A DNA stretch of 34,933 bases, from positions 1 to 34,933 of the forward strand of contig JAIEEY010000382.1 in assembly GCA_029067205.1 (NCBI GenBank). Direction: 5' to 3'. The notes beneath the pieces were generated by a model. It searched no databases. It was not told where the DNA came from and saw nothing but the letters and a program-made list of their open reading frames with translations. Positions 8,904 through 17,213 of the stretch are shown one piece after another; position 1 is the stretch's first letter, and each line of letters starts with the position of its first letter. The translations under genes and the position numbers were made by a program. Origin of the DNA: Lachnospiraceae bacterium. GTDB taxonomy: Bacteria > Bacillota > Clostridia > Lachnospirales > Lachnospiraceae.

Positions 8904-10214
8904 TTATTTCTGTCCTCCCCGGATTCTCTCCAGCTTTAGTTTTACTCTATCGGCGGCAACTTCTTTATCATGGTAATTCCTCTGCCCATCAATTTCATCC
9001 AAAACCTTTTCTGCCACATCGTATTGCCCATCATTCAGCAGCAAATAGAATTGACTGAAAAGATTAGCAATGACAGGATCGCGATCCGATACACCCATAA
9101 TATCTTTCAAAATGGAATTTACATCATTTCCAAAAATTTCGGCACCTGCATCCAGCACCTCATAATCCTTTAATATAACAAGGTTCTCGCTCTTTGCACT
9201 ACTGATGACTGCCGGCGCATGAGTTGTGACAATAAACTGAACTCTCGGAAAAATCTCCTGCAAATCTCCAAGAATGCGATGCTGCCATGCAGGGTGCAGA
9301 TGCAAATCCACTTCATCGATCAAAATGACCCCATTCGTTTCATCAATTACAGCTGTTTTTAGTTGCGGATTTAATACAGCCATCCGATAGGCAATATCCG
9401 CAATTAGACTAATAGTGCTTTTATATCCATCACTCATCTGTGACAATGGAATGCTCATACGAACTCCATCCTCATTAACATAATGGCATTCAATCTCATT
9501 CGTATCCAGATTATAATCAAAAGCCACACCATGATACCCTGTAATGCGTTCATAACAAATCGCCATTGCTCTACAAACAACTGCTAGTTCCATGAACTCT
9601 CCCAATCCTTCTGCACTCTTTTGTATTCTTTGGATTGTCTTCTTTTTAAACCAACTCATCATCAGTTTAATGTTCGCCGTTCCATCCAGACTGTCAATAT
9701 AGCCATTTGTTTTTGTGTTATCCTTAAAAGTATCTGTTTTCTTTTCTCTATGGTAGTCCCACAAACGTCCAGTGCCATAATATGCAATGATAGGAAGTAC
9801 CAGTGCTGCATCCCCATTCCGTAGACGTTCTTGGTAGCCCTTTGCAATATCCGTCATCGCTTTCGCATCTTTCCTGACTGTAATGCCGTTTTCTCCATTT
9901 AAAGCTCTTTTCCATGTGATCGTTTGTCCATCTATATCACCCCTAGCAGTTATTTCAACCGGATACTGCGGTTGGACATCTTCAGACTCTCCCATCAAAT
10001 ATGCTTTTAATCTGACATCCTTTTTATAGATGCTTAGACCAACCTGTCCATCCAAACCTGTAAACATTGTTCCCAGAGAGACAGCCAACCCTTCAAGAAT
10101 AGAAGTTTTTCCGGAACCATTATCCCCGACAATTACCGTTAGTTTCTCATGGAAATTTACCTCGATATCTTCAAAGCATCTATAATTTTTTAGCGCTATC
10201 CACTTAATAATCAT
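8904..10214 (-). CDS. AAA/ABC-type ATPase, PtuA-like (Septu/retron-effector family)
   Basis: A 436-residue ATPase with RecF/SMC-like order: Walker A GDNGSGKT (30-37), a signature-like LSQMSDGYKS near residue 270, and Walker B VILIDEVDLHLHPAWQ near residue 305, followed by an IVTTHAPAVI switch segment. The start was set at ATG 10214 (MIIKWIALKNYRCF), which has GGAG nine bases upstream; an ATG five codons earlier is less well served. A small PtuB-like gene follows directly. The pair is placed between brxC and pglX, an interruption of the usual BREX order. In the Septu system PtuA binds or senses nucleotides and works with an HNH nuclease. OLD-type or other overcoming-lysogeny ATPases are alternatives, but no Toprim domain is present. 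Confidence 0.8.
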   Translation of the reverse strand: MIIKWIALKNYRCFEDIEVNFHEKLTVIVGDNGSGKTSILEGLAVSLGTMFTGLDGQVGLSIYKKDVRLKAYLMGESEDVQPQYPVEITARGDIDGQTITWKRALNGENGITVRKDAKAMTDIAKGYQERLRNGDAALVLPIIAYYGTGRLWDYHREKKTDTFKDNTKTNGYIDSLDGTANIKLMMSWFKKKTIQRIQKSAEGLGEFMELAVVCRAMAICYERITGYHGVAFDYNLDTNEIECHYVNEDGVRMSIPLSQMSDGYKSTISLIADIAYRMAVLNPQLKTAVIDETNGVILIDEVDLHLHPAWQHRILGDLQEIFPRVQFIVTTHAPAVISSAKSENLVILKDYEVLDAGAEIFGNDVNSILKDIMGVSDRDPVIANLFSQFYLLLNDGQYDVAEKVLDEIDGQRNYHDKEVAADRVKLKLERIRGGQK

Positions 10215-10304
10215 TTTATTTCTCTCCATTTCACTGCTTCTATCCTTATTTTTACCAAATACTCCTTTATAAACAATCTAAATGAAACATTCCTGATTTC
10301 CCTA

Positions 10305-13300
10305 TCAAAACTCCACATTTACAATATCATTTCCATCCAGTTCTTCCAGCAATGACTTTCGAAGCTGATTTACACATTTCTCAACATCCTCCGCGCTCTC
10401 TATCCGCCACGATGATGTATGAGTAATATTCTTTATGGTGACATTCTTTGTTTTCTTAATCGGAACTTTTACAACAATGTCAACAGACCCGCCATCCGGA
10501 GTCCTCTTTTTTTCTTCCTCTTCTGCCCTTTTTCTTATCATTTCGGCGTCCATGGCATCCATTTCATTCAAAAGACGGATTTTCAACGCCTCTGCTTTAT
10601 CTGCATAGCTTCTGAGGACTGAAACATTGTTGCACGTTCCGGCTCCGTCGCTGATTTCAAGGAAGAGTTCAATATACTTCTGTCTCTTCTCTGTTGCATA
10701 AGCTTTCGCATCAACGACCTCCACGACTCTGTCTTTTGCCGCTTCAATAGACTGCATTACCGGCGCCAAGGCTGATTCCAACACTTTTGAATATGCGTCC
10801 ATAAATTTCTTACGAAGGTCAGGAAGCTGCGGGATATCCCTATAGGGCATATCCTTTTTCACGATTGACCTCATTTGCTCAACAATTCTTTCAAGCTCTT
10901 CATCTACAATATAAGTCTTACTATCATCATAAATCGCAAGCATATCGAATGCTCTCATAAAAATCTGCTGCTGCTCCCCGCCAAAGAAAGACTTGACAGG
11001 CTCATAGTCTTCAGCATAGTCAAGAAAATCATCCTGATGGTGTGAAACATACTCATAAAATTCTTTTGGTTCAGAAATCTGCACCACAGCAAGCAATAAT
11101 TTCTTACCCTCATCGATCACTTTCTTTCCCGGATATGTATATTGCTGGTAATTGCTTTCCAACTTTTCCATTTCAAATATACGTTTCTGTGCATAATTCT
11201 GAAAATTGCGCATGCCAGTATCTTCATCTTCTGATACCAGAGATGTTCCAAACAATTCCTTTATGACTTTCTGTACCGCTTTCTTATCCTTTTCAGATAC
11301 CCGGATTCTCACTTCCATCAAAAGCTTATCTACATACTGTTTCTTGGTAATATAATCTACAATCTCATCACCAGATTTATTCATCCGTGTCACGATTGCC
11401 CCATTTACGGTAAAAGTCAAGTCACCACGTCCAAACAGTCTTGCTATAAGCCAATATATATCATCCTCGACAAACCCGTAAGGCGCACGCATAAAGCGGT
11501 CTTTTATTGTTTTCATGGAAGTCTTGATATGAATATCCGTATTTCCCTTGATATAATTCAACACATCATCAAGCGCATGGACGTTTGGTTCTGTCGCTTC
11601 ATCAAGGTTCAAACACATCTGATTGTTCGGCTGAAACATCTTACGAACAGACACTTCATCCATTGCAACATCGATATAAGACAACTTGTGGTAAACGGTC
11701 TGCACAAGACGACCGATCGCTTCATTGATGCGCCCTGTCACTTCCTTTGCAGACAGATGGGCTGCGTCACCATTTACATAGATTGTTGCTTCTTTCAATC
11801 CTTCTGTCAGATAAAGCTTTGCATTCGCATTGCGTTCTCGCATTTCCACGCGCTTTGCTTCTTTGATTGTCTCATATTTCGTCAGCTGTGTTGAAGTACC
11901 CAGCCGTAGGAACTTCTCAATTTTCAGATAAGTCATCAACTCATCAAGAAACGCAGAATCATTTGGCAAAAGCACAAGTACTTCTCTCCCTGTCCCTGAC
12001 ATCATGCGAAGAGTTGCATCATCATTGCCGCCCTCGTACCACGGGGTCAGAATGCGCAGTCCTATATCATAGTTCTGGTTGGATTTATATGGTCTGTCGT
12101 CCACCGTTTGATTAAATGGGAACGTATATCGACCATGAAACACAGCATTACCAGCAGGTGCAGGATAACGATACCGCTTATCAGAAAAAATATCCTCAAA
12201 AATCATTTCTGATACTTTGTTAATAACCTCTGCCATCTCCACATTCTGGTTGTTAATCTCACGGTTGATTTCCTGTTCTTCATCTGTAAGGAACACATAG
12301 ATACTTCCATTTTTTTGAATAAGCATCTGCTGTTGAAGCGTTTTTAATGCTGCCTCAACTTTATCCTTCAAAACGATACGATCCTCATCAATATTGCTGA
12401 TCATAAGGCTTGTAATATTATCCATATTTGCCTCAATCTCAAGTATGTACTTAATCATAAAGAGAGTTTTCAATACATTGATTGCAAATACATCAGAAGT
12501 CTTTTTCTCTGAATTGATCTTGCTGTTATCATAGGCGCGAATAATAACACTTCTATGACTATGATCAAGAAAGTTCTCCAAAGCGTCATAGAAGCGATAA
12601 AACGGCACGATTGCGCCCTCGGACTCGTCCATGATTTTAACAGCTGATTCCTTAAAGAGCGCAAGCATGGAACGCTCTCCCTCAGACAAATGCTTACCAG
12701 ATGCGCCATGGGTGCGAATGGAAGTCAACACACTCGCAAGAAGATTAAACTGATATGGTACGAACGGATAACATAACGCAAAATCATATTCATCTGTATA
12801 AATTTTCTTTTCCACACCATCGTTGAATACAATAAGGTTCTTGATAATCGTTGCTTTCTGCTCATAAAGAAGTCTCAATGTCTGCGCACCGGTATCATTC
12901 TTCTCCAATATCCTCTTTTTAATAACTTCATCCACATTCGCGGAAGACAGTGCAAGTCTTGTCGCAAATCGCCCCTGAATCTTAGAGAAGTCATTACCCT
13001 TCACTTTCATAATGGAATCTACATCCTGCTGACTTGTCACTACAACCCATGCTTTCCCCTTACATTCCTTGGAAAGTTCCTCTCTTACAGTCTGAAGATT
13101 CAGCATCAGGTTAGAATCATCACCAATATACTGCCCCACTTCATCCACCATGAATACAACATGATGATTCTCACCTTTCTGATCAATATATGCTTTTACA
13201 CGCTTTGCAAAATCCTCAATGCTGATCCGATAAGTTTCCGCTGCCTTCTCACACCAATTCCTTGCAGCCACCTCACTCATAAACTCAATCTTTACAAGTG

Positions 13301-13934
13301 CTTCGACCACATCATCCTGAATAAAATCAAATTTGTGACGTGACTTCTCCCACTCAGAGCCGTATACATCCGCAAACGCTTCCCTAAATGCCTCATATTT
13401 ACCTACATCGTTGAGCTGGCTTTCCAAATCTGCAAGATGCGGCATGCTTCCACAAAAACCTCTCATCTCATTAAATACTTTTAAGAACACATTGACAATT
13501 GCATCCTTATTCTGCTTACTATTGCTGTCACTTTTGGAATCAATGTTAAAAAGCACCACATCCGTCGGTGTCTCCGCAGCTAATTTCATGTCCGCCAAAA
13601 CGAATGCATCCGATATTTTGTGATCCTCTTCAAAGAAATCAATTGCCCTCTTTCCATCAATTTCCTTATTCGCTAGAATATAGGACAGTATTTTCAAAAA
13701 GTGGGATTTACCACTTCCAAAGAAACCAGATATCCATACACCTATTTCATTTGTATTTCCTACAATACCCTTCTTATATGCTTCAAAAAACTCTGCAAAA
13801 TGCTTTTGCAGTTCTCTGGTAACCACATATTCTTCAAGTTCCTGCAAGACTCCGGTTTCCTCGCCCTGACCTACAATAATGACACCCTGAATCTCCCGGT
13901 CTATCGGTTTGGAAAACATTTCCTTAATCTGCAT
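10305..13934 (-). CDS. brxC: BREX system P-loop ATPase BrxC
   Basis: A 1209-residue ATPase of the BrxC/PglY family (DUF6079-like), essential in BREX and acting in the cytoplasm with PglX, PglZ and BrxB. The N-terminus MQIKEMFSKPIDREIQGVII is characteristic. Walker A is GFFGSGKS (70-77) and Walker B is VVFMVDEVGQYIG near residue 265. The long C-terminal half contains helical and coiled-coil-like stretches, including a basic segment KRAEEEEKKR near residue 1140. AGGAGG lies seven bases before the ATG, and that Shine-Dalgarno overlaps the brxB stop codon region, so translation is tightly linked. Length matches BREX type 1 BrxC (about 1200). Followed by a 90-base gap before the embedded ATPase gene. 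Confidence 0.95.
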   Translation of the reverse strand: MQIKEMFSKPIDREIQGVIIVGQGEETGVLQELEEYVVTRELQKHFAEFFEAYKKGIVGNTNEIGVWISGFFGSGKSHFLKILSYILANKEIDGKRAIDFFEEDHKISDAFVLADMKLAAETPTDVVLFNIDSKSDSNSKQNKDAIVNVFLKVFNEMRGFCGSMPHLADLESQLNDVGKYEAFREAFADVYGSEWEKSRHKFDFIQDDVVEALVKIEFMSEVAARNWCEKAAETYRISIEDFAKRVKAYIDQKGENHHVVFMVDEVGQYIGDDSNLMLNLQTVREELSKECKGKAWVVVTSQQDVDSIMKVKGNDFSKIQGRFATRLALSSANVDEVIKKRILEKNDTGAQTLRLLYEQKATIIKNLIVFNDGVEKKIYTDEYDFALCYPFVPYQFNLLASVLTSIRTHGASGKHLSEGERSMLALFKESAVKIMDESEGAIVPFYRFYDALENFLDHSHRSVIIRAYDNSKINSEKKTSDVFAINVLKTLFMIKYILEIEANMDNITSLMISNIDEDRIVLKDKVEAALKTLQQQMLIQKNGSIYVFLTDEEQEINREINNQNVEMAEVINKVSEMIFEDIFSDKRYRYPAPAGNAVFHGRYTFPFNQTVDDRPYKSNQNYDIGLRILTPWYEGGNDDATLRMMSGTGREVLVLLPNDSAFLDELMTYLKIEKFLRLGTSTQLTKYETIKEAKRVEMRERNANAKLYLTEGLKEATIYVNGDAAHLSAKEVTGRINEAIGRLVQTVYHKLSYIDVAMDEVSVRKMFQPNNQMCLNLDEATEPNVHALDDVLNYIKGNTDIHIKTSMKTIKDRFMRAPYGFVEDDIYWLIARLFGRGDLTFTVNGAIVTRMNKSGDEIVDYITKKQYVDKLLMEVRIRVSEKDKKAVQKVIKELFGTSLVSEDEDTGMRNFQNYAQKRIFEMEKLESNYQQYTYPGKKVIDEGKKLLLAVVQISEPKEFYEYVSHHQDDFLDYAEDYEPVKSFFGGEQQQIFMRAFDMLAIYDDSKTYIVDEELERIVEQMRSIVKKDMPYRDIPQLPDLRKKFMDAYSKVLESALAPVMQSIEAAKDRVVEVVDAKAYATEKRQKYIELFLEISDGAGTCNNVSVLRSYADKAEALKIRLLNEMDAMDAEMIRKRAEEEEKKRTPDGGSVDIVVKVPIKKTKNVTIKNITHTSSWRIESAEDVEKCVNQLRKSLLEELDGNDIVNVEF

Positions 13935-13945
13935 AATGAATCCTC

Positions 13946-14524
13946 CTACTTTACCAGCTTAAAAGCCCTGTAATAATTGTCATCTTTTATCTCGTTAAAC
14001 AGAATCAATTCCTGCTCGTTATAGATTCCTGGAAAGAACATCACAACCGGAACCCTCACAAACGCCTGATGTAAATTATTGAGCACTTTATGGGAACGCA
14101 AAATAGGAAAGCATTTTCCAACTCCCGTCAGAAAAACCACTGCATTTTCTGGTGTGTTATCCTTGATATACTGCACGATATAACTGTCATCATCATTGAT
14201 TTTCATTGCGTTACTGACCGCTTTGGCAATGCGTTCCAACCCCTTTTTCTTCTCGAACTTATAGCAATCCTCCAAGAAATTATTTTCATCAAGAAAGTCA
14301 ATGATGATATCATACAGATCAAACACCACCAAATCAAATCCCTCACTGCCCTTCGTATTCTTGTTCTGCATATACTTGATTCGCTCCCGGACCTCCAACT
14401 CTCTCTCCGGTGGATAATCGAATATCCAATAATTCACTTCATTTGCCCGGCCACTGCTTTGCCTAAATGCAGGTTTACGGATTGCTTCCTCCATTTTGTC
14501 GAGACGTTCTTTTAAATCAGCCAT
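13946..14524 (-). CDS. brxB: BREX protein BrxB (DUF1788)
   Basis: A 192-residue protein of the DUF1788 family, a small cytoplasmic BREX component of unknown biochemical role. The YWIFDYPPERELEVRERI segment (about residues 32-49) and the later VVFLTGVGKCFPILRSHKVL and MFFPGIYNEQELILF segments are typical. Start and stop codons of brxB and brxA overlap by one base (TAATG), an arrangement for translational coupling. Length agrees with the family (about 190-200). Confidence 0.93.
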   Translation of the reverse strand: MADLKERLDKMEEAIRKPAFRQSSGRANEVNYWIFDYPPERELEVRERIKYMQNKNTKGSEGFDLVVFDLYDIIIDFLDENNFLEDCYKFEKKKGLERIAKAVSNAMKINDDDSYIVQYIKDNTPENAVVFLTGVGKCFPILRSHKVLNNLHQAFVRVPVVMFFPGIYNEQELILFNEIKDDNYYRAFKLVK

Positions 14525-15132
14525 TATCTGATTCCCTCCAATGCTTTGGCTATCTGTCCATATCCATAATCTTCTAACCAGTGTTTCAATGCCGGATCGA
14601 GAATTGGCTTTAATAGATTGCGTTCTGTCCCCCTTGTCTTATCATCAAGAAGACCAGCCTCATAAAGCTGTGACTTATAACTCCTGCCAAGTCTCTGCAG
14701 TGTCTGATCTGTCCACTTTGCAACTATTTCATCCTGCGCCTGCTTATTCTTAAAAAAAATGCGAATGTCTGCATCCGCAAGCACACCCGTTCCAATAATC
14801 ATCTTTTCCCTGACAACCTCATACATAAAGTCGAAAAACAATGTATCATGGGCAAAGCTGCCCGTCAGTGCATATAATTTCTGTGTTGCTATATCACTAT
14901 CCATAAAAAGCGGATAAAAGCTCGAATCAAGATTCTTTATTCTCGCAGTTAAAGTGGATTGAATCATTGCTGCCCTTGCTGGTGTTGATGCGCCAAATAT
15001 ATTTTCCTGGGCGCTGAGTGCTTTTATTTCATCAAACGTTCTTCCCTGCGCCAGAAGCCAAACCTCCTTGCGAAACTCCATAAACCACAAGGCAAACTTT
15101 ACGGCTCCTGCACTGTATTTATTTCTGTTCAA
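14524..15132 (-). CDS. brxA: BREX protein BrxA (DUF1819)
   Basis: A 202-residue protein of the DUF1819/BrxA inner-membrane-annotated family, now known as a small helical DNA-binding-type BREX component. Recognisable segments are KYSAGAVKFALWFMEFRKEV near the N-terminus, RIKNLDSSFYPLFMDSDI, and the FDFMYEVVREK motif in mid-protein. The start is TTG (15130-15132), with GGGG nine bases upstream overlapping the end of the regulator gene. No hydrophobic segment long enough to span a membrane is seen. First BREX core gene of the operon, directly after the small XRE gene and overlapping brxB. Confidence 0.92.
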   Translation of the reverse strand: MNRNKYSAGAVKFALWFMEFRKEVWLLAQGRTFDEIKALSAQENIFGASTPARAAMIQSTLTARIKNLDSSFYPLFMDSDIATQKLYALTGSFAHDTLFFDFMYEVVREKMIIGTGVLADADIRIFFKNKQAQDEIVAKWTDQTLQRLGRSYKSQLYEAGLLDDKTRGTERNLLKPILDPALKHWLEDYGYGQIAKALEGIR

Positions 15133-15136
15133 TTAA

Positions 15137-15322
15137 CTATTCCCCGTCTTTCTCTGGAACCATTTCCATAATGTCCCCAACATCACACTGCAAATATTCA
15201 CAGATACGTTTGAGTACATCTATAGAGACATCTTCATTTCTACCCATCTTTGCCAAAGTGTTTGGACTCATCCTGGCTGCCTCAAATAAATCCATCTTCT
15301 TCATGTCCTTGTGAATCAACAA
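15137..15322 (-). CDS. Small XRE-type HTH regulator, 5' end uncertain or lost
   Basis: A 61-residue Cro/CI-type DNA-binding protein: KDMKKMDLFEAARMSPNTLA followed by KMGRNEDVSIDVLKRICEYL forms the helix-turn-helix. It is probably the island's autoregulator because it is the first gene of the BREX transcript. Relatives usually begin with about ten more residues (a YNKLWKLLIDKD-like start). Here the upstream in-frame codons still read IYNKQWKL, but an in-frame TGA sits at 15344-15346 and no ATG or GTG start precedes it. The only starts left are TTG codons at 15322 or 15319 with no clear Shine-Dalgarno. The lost start coincides with the edge of a hairpin (15341-15371). The gene may be poorly translated or broken at its 5' end. 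Confidence 0.7.
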   Translation of the reverse strand: MLIHKDMKKMDLFEAARMSPNTLAKMGRNEDVSIDVLKRICEYLQCDVGDIMEMVPEKDGE

Positions 15323-15340
15323 TTTCCATTGCTTATTATA

Positions 15341-15371
15341 TATTCACGGTAAATAAAATTTGCCGTGAGTA
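15341..15371. repeat. Hairpin H1 at the 5' edge of the regulator gene
   Basis: Inverted repeat with 14-base arms (15341-15354 and 15358-15371) around a 3-base loop; all pairs form if two G-U pairs are allowed on one strand. It overlaps the sequence where the regulator's original start would be expected. Part of a run of four hairpins that fills the leader of the defence operon. Confidence 0.6.
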
Positions 15372-15378
15372 TTGCGCC

Positions 15379-15432
15379 AGCCGCAGCCGCGAAGCGGCAT
15401 ATTTCCTTATGCGCATTGCGTATTGGCGGCTG
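15379..15432. repeat. Hairpin H2 with nested GC stem
   Basis: Outer arms CAGCCGC (15379-15385) and GCGGCTG (15426-15432) enclose a small stem GCCGC-GAA-GCGGC (15386-15398). The segment is much more GC-rich than the genes on either side. Confidence 0.55.
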
Positions 15433-15444
15433 TGTGCATCACTT

Positions 15445-15480
15445 TATACTGAGCGGTCAGTCTTTTTGACCGCCAGTATA
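15445..15480. repeat. Hairpin H3 in the defence-operon leader
   Basis: Arms TATACTG-a-GCGGTCA (15445-15459) and TGACCGC-CAGTATA (15467-15480) form a 14-base-pair stem with a single bulged A and a 7-base loop. It is not followed by a clear T-run on either strand, so it is not an obvious intrinsic terminator. Confidence 0.6.
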
Positions 15481-15484
15481 ACTT

Positions 15485-15541
15485 AGGAACTGTTCAGAAA
15501 TAACATGTGCAGCTTGCGCAGAATATTTCTGAACAGTTCCT
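15485..15541. repeat. Perfect 17-bp inverted repeat H4, member of a dispersed palindromic family
   Basis: AGGAACTGTTCAGAAAT (15485-15501) and its exact complement (15525-15541) flank a 23-base loop containing a nested TGTGC-AGCTT-GCGCA. A related palindrome with a similar loop occurs at 23331-23380 in front of ldh. The pair suggests a short mobile or REP-like palindromic element. Confidence 0.65.
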
Positions 15542-15617
15542 TACTTTCATAATGTAATTCCTCACTTGCTCTTTGGCTTTAAAACTCATAACAGACTGTT
15601 ACGATAATATGTCTAAA

Positions 15618-15646
15618 ATTATATCACTGATATATAACACATTCAA
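15618..15646 (-). promoter_or_regulatory. Probable promoter of the BREX/defence operon
   Basis: On the minus strand TTGAAT (15641-15646) is separated by 17 bases from a perfect TATAAT (15618-15623). Transcription would begin near 15610 and pass through the four hairpins before the XRE gene. The 407-base gap between the regulator and mutY holds this promoter, a second one just upstream and the hairpin cluster. Confidence 0.6.
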
Positions 15647-15663
15647 TAATTTAATTATACATA

Positions 15664-15692
15664 TCTATAAATTGATTATATCTGAATCTCAA
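15664..15692 (-). promoter_or_regulatory. Second possible promoter of the defence operon
   Basis: TTGAGA (15687-15692), 17 bases, then TATAGA (15664-15669) on the minus strand, within a very AT-rich stretch. It could equally be a chance match in AT-rich DNA, but it lies in tandem with the stronger site at 15618-15646. Confidence 0.4.
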
Positions 15693-15729
15693 AATTAACC
15701 GATAGGAGCTGTAGGAAAATATATCCCCC

Positions 15730-16797
15730 TCAGGTGATGCACGCAGACCGATAAACCTTCTTGAATGCAGTTGGAAGCGCAATCTCATTTTCCAGCTGCG
15801 TGGCTGTCACCCATGTAATCTCATCATCGTTACCCTCATTTTCACAGATAACGATCCAGTACGTCATATGCCATTCTATATGGGTAAAAACATGTTTTAA
15901 CTGTTTTTTACTATTCACAGGTGTCTTGACTTCCTTAACCGCAAGCGCTTTCTCTGCGAGCCATTGCCTGACCCGCTGTTCATCCAGGGTTCCGTCAATG
16001 TTAGGCAGTTCCCACATGCCCGACAGAATCCCCTTGTCATCCCGTTTCCGAAGGGCAGTCTTACCCTGAAACTGCAAGATCAGCACCGTCTTCTGCTCAA
16101 CTTTGCGGGGAATTTTCTTTTTCTTCACCGGATACTGCAGCTGTGTCCCGCTGCCGTAAGCCCTACACAATGAATTTAGCGGACACTCCCCGCATCTGGG
16201 TTCTCCGTTTGGCACACACACCACCGCCCCCAGCTCCATAAGGCTCTGCGTGAAATCTCCCCGCCCTTCTGATGGATATATCCTTTCCAATTCCTCCGTA
16301 ACCTGACCGCGGAACTTCGCATCCAAAATATCATGACTGTCCTGTGTCAGTCTCGTGATCACGCGCAGAACATTCCCGTCGACTGCCGCCTTTGCCTTTT
16401 CAAAAGCAATTGACGAAATTGCGCCTGCTGTATATGCGCCAATCCCCGGTAATGCAAGGATTTCCTCAAATTCTTCCGGAAAGTTCCCCTGATGCTGCGC
16501 ACAGATCACCTGCGCCGCTTTCTTGAGATTCCGCGCGCGCGAATAATACCCCAATCCTTCCCACAGCTTAAACAACTCCTCATCCTCACATGCCGCAAGC
16601 GATGCAATCGTGGGAAAACGCTTCATAAACCGTTCATAGTACGGGATCACCGTCTCCACCCGCGTCTGCTGCAGCATAATCTCCGACACCCACACGCGAT
16701 ACGCCTCCCTGTTCTCCCTCCACGGAAGGCATCTGCTGTTTTTATGATACCAGTCCAACAGCGGTTCGACAATTTTTTCTAACAGATTATTCTCCAT
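15730..16797 (-). CDS. mutY: A/G-specific adenine DNA glycosylase MutY
   Basis: A 355-residue DNA repair enzyme that removes adenine mispaired with 8-oxoguanine. The N-terminal LPWRENREAYRVWVSEIMLQ contains the catalytic Glu. The helix-hairpin-helix is LPGIGAYTAGAI, followed by the catalytic Asp in AVDGNVLRVITRL. The 4Fe-4S site is C-x7-C-x2-C-x5-C (around CGECPLNSLC). The C-terminal part is a NUDIX-like 8-oxoG recognition domain (LSGMWELPN). The start ATG 16797 has GGAG nine bases upstream; an ATG five codons earlier has GGAG only two bases away. The frame is open to 16911, but that would run into the upstream spacer and the divergent regulator's promoter. No hairpin terminator is obvious after the stop. 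Confidence 0.95.
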   Translation of the reverse strand: MENNLLEKIVEPLLDWYHKNSRCLPWRENREAYRVWVSEIMLQQTRVETVIPYYERFMKRFPTIASLAACEDEELFKLWEGLGYYSRARNLKKAAQVICAQHQGNFPEEFEEILALPGIGAYTAGAISSIAFEKAKAAVDGNVLRVITRLTQDSHDILDAKFRGQVTEELERIYPSEGRGDFTQSLMELGAVVCVPNGEPRCGECPLNSLCRAYGSGTQLQYPVKKKKIPRKVEQKTVLILQFQGKTALRKRDDKGILSGMWELPNIDGTLDEQRVRQWLAEKALAVKEVKTPVNSKKQLKHVFTHIEWHMTYWIVICENEGNDDEITWVTATQLENEIALPTAFKKVYRSACIT

Positions 16798-16929
16798 GAC
16801 CTTTTTCTCCATTTCTCCATAATTCCATCTTGTCCCGTTTTTACAACCCTTTTCAAATTGTTTATCCTTTAAAATGGATATTGTTAGGTTGTAAAAGTGA
16901 TACAGTTTCACAGAAAGAAGGTTTTAGTT

Positions 16930-17184
16930 ATGCCCAAGCCAAAGACAAGCTCTGGCGAAAAAAATCTGATCAGCAAACGTTTGATTGCGCTGAGAAAAGA
17001 ACATTACCTCTCTCAGCGGGATTTATCCAGCAAACTGCAGCTTGCCGGGTACGACATGGACAAAAATGTCATTACCCGCATAGAGACAAACAAGCGATAT
17101 GTGACAGATATCGAAATCCGGGCTCTGGCACATATCTTTGGCGTCACATGTGATTATCTGATCGAGGGTGAAAAGACGGAGTAG
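16930..17184 (+). CDS. XRE-family transcriptional regulator
   Basis: An 84-residue DNA-binding protein starting at ATG 16930 (MPKPKTSSGEKNLISKRL), with GAAGG ten bases upstream. The HTH runs from KRLIALRKEHYLSQRDLSSK to VITRIETNKRYVTDIEIRAL, ending in the IFGVTCDYLIEGE tail that is typical of small Cro/CI proteins of Clostridia. Transcribed divergently from mutY, and separated from the GNAT gene by a bidirectional terminator. Its target is unknown. Confidence 0.88.
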   Translation: MPKPKTSSGEKNLISKRLIALRKEHYLSQRDLSSKLQLAGYDMDKNVITRIETNKRYVTDIEIRALAHIFGVTCDYLIEGEKTE

Positions 17185-17185
17185 C

Positions 17186-17213
17186 AAAAAGGGGACGAAC
17201 GGTCCCCTTTTTG
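17186..17213. terminator. Bidirectional intrinsic terminator
   Basis: AAAAAGGGGAC (17186-17196), a 5-base loop, then GTCCCCTTTTT (17202-17212): a perfect 11-base stem giving a T-run on both strands. It ends both the XRE gene (plus) and the GNAT gene (minus), which meet here. Confidence 0.9.

Noticed and set aside
15445-15480. Hairpin H3 as a mutY terminator
   Set aside because: No T-run follows on the minus strand, and it lies about 250 bases past the mutY stop and downstream of the defence promoters.
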